Positions 10,786 to 12,739 of a stretch of 12,739 bases of DNA are shown here, in pieces. The stretch lies in assembly GCA_035455445.1 (NCBI GenBank), contig DATIFC010000055.1, positions 1 through 12,739 on the forward strand, in the 5' to 3' direction. The position numbers were made by a program, and so were the translations under genes. The notes below the pieces were generated by a model that did not search any database, was not told the origin of the DNA, and saw nothing but the letters and a program-made list of their open reading frames with translations. The stretch's first letter is position 1, and every line of letters begins with the position of its first letter. Source of the stretch: AC-32 sp035455445. GTDB lineage: Bacteria; Actinomycetota; Thermoleophilia; Gaiellales; Gaiellaceae.

Positions 10786-12648
10786 GTGGGGGGTCAGGGC
10801 AGGGACGACCCGCTCTCGCTCGACCGCGAGACGATGCGGCAGCTCGGCTACCGCACCGTCGACCTGCTGGTCGAGCAGCTGGGCCGCGAGGGCCCGCCGC
10901 TGCGCCGAGCGAGCCCGGCCGAGATGCGTGAGCGCCTCCAGGGCCCGCCGCCGGAGGCGCCGGAGCCGTTCGAGCGCATCCTCGAGGGGCTCGAGCGCGA
11001 CGTGCTCCCGTTCGCGAGCCGCGACGGGCATCCCCGCTTCTTCGGCTTCATCCCCTTCGCCGGCACCTGGCCCGCCGCGCTCGGCGACCTGATCGCGAGC
11101 GCCTGCAACCTCTACGCGGGCTCCTGGATGGAGTCCGCGGGAGCGAGCCAGGTCGAGCTCGAGGTGCTCGGCTGGTTCAAGGAGTGGATCGGCTACCCGG
11201 CGGACGCGTCCGGCTCGCTCGTCAGCGGCGGCTCGGCGGCGAACCTCACCGCGCTCGCGTGCGCCCGCGAGGCGCTGGCCGGGCCGATGCGCGAGGACCT
11301 CGTGCTGTACGTCTCCGACCAGGCGCACTCGTCGATCGCCCGCGCGGCGCGGATGCTCGGCTTCCGGCCGGAGCAGGTGCGTGTGCTGCCGAGCGACGAG
11401 CGCTTCCGGCTGACGCCCGGGACGCTGCGGGCAGCCGTCGAGGCCGACGGCGCGCGGGGGCTGACGCCGTTCTGCGTCGCGGCACAGGGCGGGGCCACGA
11501 ACACTGGCTCGGTCGACCCGCTCGACGGGCTCGCCGAGGTCTGCGAAGAGCACGGGCTCTGGCTCCACGTCGACGCGGCCTACGGGGGCTTCGCGGTGCT
11601 CGCCGACCCGGGCCTGCTCCCCGGACTGGCGCGCGCGGACTCGGTCACGCTCGACCCGCACAAGTGGCTCTACCAGCCGTTCGAGTGCGGCTGCGTGCTC
11701 GTTCGCGAGGGCCGCTTCCTGCGCGAGGCGTTCGAGATCCTGCCCGACTACCTGCGCGACGCCAGGCCGGAGGCGGAGGAGGTGAACTTCTGCGACCTCG
11801 GCCTGCAGCTGACGCGCGCGGCGCGGGCGCTCAAGGTATGGGTCTCGCTGCGCTACTTCGGCGTGGAGGCCTTCCGCGAGGCGATCCGCCGCTCGCTCGA
11901 GGTGGCGGCCGCGGCGGCGCGGCGGATCGAGGAGAGCGAGACGCTGGAGCCGGCCGCGCCGCCGTCGCTCGGCGTCGTCTGCTTCCGCCGCAGCGACCTC
12001 GACGAGGCCGCCAACGCAGGGCTTGCCACCGCGCTCGAGCGCAGCGGCACGGGCCTCGTCTCCTCGACGCGGCTGCACGGCCGCTTCGCGCTGCGGCTGT
12101 GCGTGCTCAACCACCAGAGCACGGCCGAGGACGTCGAGGCGGTGCTCGCGTTCCTGGAGACCGCGGAGCCCGAGGAGCGCGAGCCGGAGCACGAGCGGCA
12201 CCCTGCGATCGTCAGCGGCTGGCCCGGGCTGCCCGAGGCCGACCTGCCCTCGCTGCGCGACCTCCCCCTCTTCGCCGGGCTCGAGCCGGCCCAGGCGGCA
12301 CAGGTGGCGACGCGCGCGTCCGTGCGCGAGGTGGCCGAGGGCGAGGCCGTGGTCGAGCAATGGGACCTCGGCTCGGAGTTCTTCGTGATCGTCGAGGGGA
12401 CGGCGTCCGTCTCGGTGGACGGCCGGACGGCGCGCGAGCTGGTGCGCGGCGACTTCTTCGGCGAGCTGCGCGCGCTCGAGTGGGGCGCGGGCTACGCGTA
12501 CCCTCGCCTCGCGTCGGTGCGCGCGACCTCGCCGCTGCGCTTGCTCGTCTTCCCGGAGGGCGTCCTCGCCGAGCTCGTCGAGCGCTACCCGTCGCTCGAC
12601 CACGTGATCCGCGAGGCGGTCGCCGAGCGACTGCCGCGGCGGTCGTGA
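10786..12648 (+). CDS. PLP-dependent group II amino-acid decarboxylase fused to a cyclic-nucleotide-binding domain
   Basis: A 620-residue protein. Residues 15-460 form an aromatic-L-amino-acid/glutamate-type decarboxylase: SGGSAANLTAL (147-157) for cofactor phosphate, His181 (DQAHSS) stacking on PLP, Asp263 (HVDAAYGG) and Schiff-base Lys293 (LDPHKWLYQ). Tyr322 (LPDYLRD) aligns with Tyr332 of human DOPA decarboxylase, the protonating Tyr that separates decarboxylases from aldehyde synthases. A charged linker (about 460-486) leads to a cyclic-nucleotide-binding domain (487-620): PLFAGLEPAQ, a beta roll with FFVIVEGTASVSVDG, and a phosphate-binding cassette with G559-E560 and P573-R574 (GDFFGELRALEW, then PRLASVRA). 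The ribose-binding Glu and phosphate-binding Arg are both kept. Substrate is unassigned; Trp, Tyr, Phe, DOPA or Glu are possible. Start GTG 10786 is preceded by GAGGA. The stop overlaps the next gene's start as GTGA, so a transporter is co-translated. Confidence 0.92.
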   Translation: MGGQGRDDPLSLDRETMRQLGYRTVDLLVEQLGREGPPLRRASPAEMRERLQGPPPEAPEPFERILEGLERDVLPFASRDGHPRFFGFIPFAGTWPAALGDLIASACNLYAGSWMESAGASQVELEVLGWFKEWIGYPADASGSLVSGGSAANLTALACAREALAGPMREDLVLYVSDQAHSSIARAARMLGFRPEQVRVLPSDERFRLTPGTLRAAVEADGARGLTPFCVAAQGGATNTGSVDPLDGLAEVCEEHGLWLHVDAAYGGFAVLADPGLLPGLARADSVTLDPHKWLYQPFECGCVLVREGRFLREAFEILPDYLRDARPEAEEVNFCDLGLQLTRAARALKVWVSLRYFGVEAFREAIRRSLEVAAAAARRIEESETLEPAAPPSLGVVCFRRSDLDEAANAGLATALERSGTGLVSSTRLHGRFALRLCVLNHQSTAEDVEAVLAFLETAEPEEREPEHERHPAIVSGWPGLPEADLPSLRDLPLFAGLEPAQAAQVATRASVREVAEGEAVVEQWDLGSEFFVIVEGTASVSVDGRTARELVRGDFFGELRALEWGAGYAYPRLASVRATSPLRLLVFPEGVLAELVERYPSLDHVIREAVAERLPRRS

Positions 12649-12739
12649 AGGCCGCGGCCGTCCTCGGCGGGGTCGTGCGCAACCGCGAGCTGCGCCGGGT
12701 CGAGCTGGCCTTCGCCGGCTTCAACGCCGCCGAGTGGGG
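12645..12739 (+). CDS. N-terminus of a probable MFS transporter (cut by window edge)
   Basis: GTG 12645 overlaps the decarboxylase stop as GTGA, and 31 codons remain before the edge. The segment VKAAAVLGGVVRNRELRRVE, continuing LAFAGFNAAEW, resembles the start of actinobacterial MFS permeases: a basic 'RN..LRR' just before the first helix, whose onset reads 'L.LAFAGFNAAEW'. With only 31 residues the family call is tentative. If correct, co-translation with the decarboxylase suggests transport of its substrate or amine product. Confidence 0.5.
   Translation, partial: MKAAAVLGGVVRNRELRRVELAFAGFNAAEW

Noticed and set aside
10198..12603. 801-residue open frame on the minus strand across the decarboxylase and phosphatase
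   Set aside because: Only its last 185 residues show a family (histidine phosphatase). The upstream part is Arg/Ala/Glu/Leu-rich antisense to a clear decarboxylase, the usual artefact of G/C third-position bias.
1..12739. Mobile element, CRISPR array, defence island or phage region
   Set aside because: No transposase, integrase, repeat-spacer array, tRNA-linked direct repeats or composition break was seen; genes look like housekeeping and signalling chromosome content.

Overview
The window is about 12.7 kb of very GC-rich, tightly packed bacterial DNA. Third codon positions are nearly all G or C, GTG starts are common, and no gene ends in TAA. The protein mix (a DUF3140 protein, a Yx(F/W/Y)xxD-motif secreted protein, a zinc-ribbon/cyclase/AAA/TPR regulator and a cyclic-nucleotide-binding domain with a GAGYxYPR-type cassette) suggests an actinobacterium. 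A deep lineage such as Thermoleophilia is my best guess, but that is inference. I see no rRNA, tRNA, CRISPR, insertion sequence, integrase or phage gene, so this looks like ordinary chromosome.

Layout. Positions 1-710 (minus) hold an ArsR-type regulator translationally coupled (GTGA overlap) to an SRPBCC/AHSA1 protein cut by the window edge. Positions 869-1372 (plus) encode a secreted COG4315-like protein, which meets an alpha/beta hydrolase (1398-2207, minus) at a strong hairpin. A minus-strand run follows: the hydrolase, a 51-residue basic protein, a DUF3140 protein and an ankyrin-repeat protein. The ankyrin gene is divergent from a MarR regulator (3428-3856) across a perfect 7-1-7 palindrome. 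Next is a 1010-residue cyclase/ATPase/TPR signalling protein (3853-6885, minus), then a small PRC-barrel-like protein (plus).

Positions 7212-8340 (minus) hold a probable lipoprotein and a GFA/CENP-V zinc protein. The latter is divergent from a class III-type zinc alcohol dehydrogenase (8370-9476, plus). Positions 9473-10755 (minus) hold an HGGYW alpha/beta hydrolase and a histidine phosphatase, coupled by a TAGTG overlap. The last complete gene (10786-12648, plus) is the most unusual: a PLP-dependent group II amino-acid decarboxylase fused to a cyclic-nucleotide-binding domain. It overlaps by GTGA the start of what looks like an MFS transporter.

How the genes may work together. The regulators sit beside their likely targets (ArsR with SRPBCC, MarR with ankyrin). 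The GFA protein and class III-type dehydrogenase form a plausible aldehyde/formaldehyde-handling divergent pair. The decarboxylase-CNB fusion with the downstream transporter suggests cyclic-nucleotide-gated amine production and transport, and a candidate cyclase lies in the same window. That link is a hypothesis. Two genome-style signals recur: −10-like hexamers exactly 6-7 nt before start codons (leaderless mRNAs), and the tetranucleotide CTAG found only at gene ends and in intergenic DNA, including three convergent pairs that share their stop codons.
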